Shown here: one piece after another, positions 61,359 through 64,000 of the stretch
How the letters are laid out: each line of letters opens with the position of its first letter
How positions within the stretch are numbered: the first letter of the stretch is position 1
Assembly: GCA_008694505.1 (NCBI GenBank)
Contig: VZDJ01007749.1
Coordinates: 2,508,941 to 2,572,940, forward strand
Direction: 5' to 3'
Source of the DNA: Cyanoderma ruficeps
Lineage: Eukaryota; Chordata; Aves; Passeriformes; Timaliidae
Length of the DNA: 64,000 nt
Position numbers and translations under genes: made by a program
The notes under the pieces: generated by a model
The model's database searches: none
Told to the model about the DNA's origin: nothing
The model's input: the letters and a program-made list of their open reading frames with translations, nothing else

Positions 61359-64000
61359 CTTGGAAAAGAAAACCACCACACCGTTAGCAAATTATGTTTC
61401 CTTTGTTTAGGTTCATCTCCTAGCGAGAGAGCACAGCTTTACCTTTTATAAACACAGAGCTGTTGTTATGATACAAGGTTATTCTGTCTATAATCTTTTG
61501 CTACTTGGGCATAAGGTGGCCCCTTGTTCATTTTCTGTCTGCTTCAGCACAATTGTCAGAGTCATTGCAATTTTACAAATTAATTTACACAAGATTTACC
61601 ACATCCTTTCAGCTTCTCATTGACAGAATATTACAAATGTAGGGCTTTGTAGCTAAATCCAAACTATTTGACGGAATCTCAGTTTTCCCTTAAATATGCA
61701 TTTCTTACTCTCACAGAAAAATAAAAACTGGAAGATCCCAGTGTAGATGCTGCCCTGTGTCAAATAACCCCTTTCCAGAGCTCTCTGCTGTAGAAATTTT
61801 ACTGCAGTGCTTATTTCAAGTAGTACAGCTATCTTGTGTACCATCATTTATTACAGTATGTCCATGGCCAGAAGATAAAGGTGCAGCTCAGAGCGCTGCT
61901 CAAACAAGATACATCCCACCCGCCAGGATAAAGGCTACCTTGAGTCCCTCTCTAGTTTGGAAAAGAACATAGCCCATTTCTTAAAAAAAAAAAAAAAAGT
62001 ACTGCTAAAATAACTGTGATGTTATAAAGCAGAGTCATGCAGGATCTGTGCAGCATATTCTGAATTACTTTAATCATCCTAGGGATAATCCTAAGGATCA
62101 CTTGCTTCAGCATTTCTTACATGTGGCAATGATAAGGGCAAGCACTTCTCCTGGCACACAAGAACACCAACATGAAAGCCTGCTTCCCAAAGCACCTGGA
62201 GTCAGCAGACTGACTATGTGTGTGAAAGCAGGATAATACAATTTAATATAATGAAAAGAATCCTCTCCAAATTCTTCAGGGCAAAACGTAGCAGTTCTGC
62301 ATTTCTCCTTCTCTCCAGGATCTTAATCATCAGCATAGACAACTAACTATGTTTTGGCTGCAGGCAGGAAAAAAAGAAAAAAGAAGAGAAAGGATTGCCT
62401 GTATTTTGTCAAAGACAAGCCTGGCAGTGTATATTTGGTTTTCATCCATTACGCTGAATGGAATCTTGAAGTCCAGGAAAAAATGTCCCATTCTTTATGC
62501 ACTGACTTCCTTCAGTGACAGGAATCAATTTTGTATCAGAATTAAGGAAATACTGAAGAAGGAGTTAACATAAACTGAGCTTTATCCATCCCATGGGAAA
62601 AATCATGCTAATATTCCACATCCACAGGCTCACAGGCATTTTGTAAGGTAAAAATAAATTAAAAAGCTGCATCTCCATTTCTCCTAGGAGCCTTGGGCTG
62701 GGTGCCTGTCTGTGCTGCAGGTTTTCCCTGTAACATTACAGAGACCTCTTGGCACACCTCAGGAGACGGTCCTGCAAGGCACCAGAGCACAAAGATCCCC
62801 ACTTTGCAAGGAGTGCCATGCCAGGGGCATGCAGCATGTGGCTGAAGTCACAGGACAACAATACAAAACACAGAGACAAGTCAAACTGTAACATCAGGGA
62901 TTTTATTATGGAAATAGAGGAGGGAACAAAGTCAGAAATAAGGATTACAGCCACCTGCCAACATCTTGAGAATGAAGCTGGAGCATGGAACAAGTGCGAG
63001 GAGGAGATGGTGTTTCATCACTCATGCACCCATGGACAGGCAGATCTCTGCACTTCTATGATGTGAGCCTTGTCCATGATCTGCTGCTGGTTCCCTCTTG
63101 ATATGTCAAGGCCATTTCTCCCGCACAAACGCTCTCTTGGTCCACAGCCCCTGTTCCAGACGGCATGGACATGGTGGAATGAGCCTCTGTTGATGTGGGC
63201 CTCTCCATCCTTGAATCCTTCATCATCCCAACAACAGGACACCACAAGGAACATCCTGTTCCAGAGCCACACTGCAAGATGTCATCCCATCTGAACTCCT
63301 TTTGGCTCCCAAGACCTGCTCTCCTCTCCCATGGTAGTGGCAGGGTGCAGCTTGGCAACAAATTTACTTGACCTGCTCTTTGTCCTGTTTGCTGGGTTGG
63401 GCTGCGCAGTGCCAGACAAGTGAAGCATCCTGGGGAGGACAGCAGGAATTGCAGCACCAAGATGGCATGGCATGCCTTGGCCAGGAAAAAGGCACCCTCT
63501 GCCTCTGGAGCTGTGATTAGTCAAGGATCTGAGGAAAAAGGGTTTGTTTCTTGTAGTTAATTTGTGGTAGAAGGCAACCAGCACAGATCTAAAGGCTTTT
63601 GGAGATCAAATTCAGAATCTTCCTGGGGTTTTTTTGGGGGGATGCCTATGAAGAAACAAATAGCAATGGGAACTGTCTAGCAAATTATTTTATCTTCTGA
63701 TAAATGGAATCCAGAAATAATTGCTGCTTGGAATTTTCCTGGACAGATATTGGATGGTCAATGTTGGATAACAGATGCCCACTTGAGTTCAGGCATAGAT
63801 GAGCCATACCTCTTGGGCTGTTGCTGAAGGTTTTCCTGCTAGACATGACATAGTTGGGATTCAGAACCATCAAAAGAAACTTCTAGGTTTATATTCCAGT
63901 TGACTTACAGCCATGAGGTGCTCTTGGTGTTGGGATGCAGTGAATTCTGGGGTGCTTTGTTTTCCTTAGGTGGTTACCTGCAAAGGCAGAGACAACAGGT
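61359..64000 (-). other. STON1 intron, running off the window
   Basis: More than 2.6 kb upstream (- strand) of the penultimate STON1 exon, with no further stonin coding motif. It holds a 16-base poly-A run at 61983-61998. A GC-richer block at about 63,000-63,500 has frames on both strands that I could not assign. Confidence 0.7.

Noticed and set aside
1..64000. CRISPR arrays, operons, phage or bacterial mobile elements
   Set aside because: The window is clearly vertebrate nuclear DNA; the tandem repeats found lack spaced-repeat structure.
1..64000. Endogenous retrovirus
   Set aside because: No paired LTRs, primer-binding site or gag/pol/env-like frames could be supported; the only RT-like sequence is CR1 LINE.

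Overview
The window is vertebrate nuclear DNA, almost certainly from a bird. It holds widely spaced, intron-split genes, two CpG-rich promoter/first-exon regions in an otherwise AT-rich background, and degraded CR1-type LINE copies, which are the typical avian interspersed repeat. No bacterial operon, phage, CRISPR array or confident RNA gene is visible. Gene identities come from reading exon translations against the known vertebrate families; no database search was possible.

Layout. Positions 1-11,224 are intergenic DNA with no supportable gene; the notable pieces are a 51-bp tandem duplication, a short perfect inverted repeat and a 19-bp tandem repeat. From 11,399 to 34,331 on the + strand lies a complete 11-exon luteinizing hormone/choriogonadotropin receptor gene (LHCGR). 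Its spliced reading frame is 2,184 bases, giving 727 residues. Intron 1 holds a decayed CR1 copy on + abutting a CR1 3'-end fragment on -. A 4.2-kb spacer follows. From 49,839 down to 38,629 on the - strand is GTF2A1L, the germ-cell TFIIA-alpha/beta-like factor (ALF), in nine coding exons (1,470 bases, 489 residues). An 11-kb spacer containing another CR1 3' half comes next. The last two coding exons of STON1 (stonin-1) are on the - strand at 61,358-60,704; the rest of STON1 lies beyond the right edge.

The order LHCGR -> <- GTF2A1L <- STON1 is the conserved amniote arrangement (human 2p16-p21) and separates this locus from the paralogous TSHR-GTF2A1-STON2 block. LHCGR is the gonadal LH receptor, GTF2A1L a germ-line general transcription factor and STON1 a clathrin-adaptor-like endocytic protein; they share a neighbourhood, not a pathway. 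In mammals STON1 and GTF2A1L also make a read-through chimera (SALF). The splice phases here would allow the same in-frame join.

I found no convincing new multi-gene system. The points most worth following up are the SALF-compatible phases, the Taspase1-like cleavage motif in GTF2A1L, the bird LHCGR hinge insert with its altered sulfotyrosine context, a MYB-type motif in the GTF2A1L CpG island, two in-frame alternative acceptors in GTF2A1L exon 5, and the tandem duplication upstream of LHCGR.
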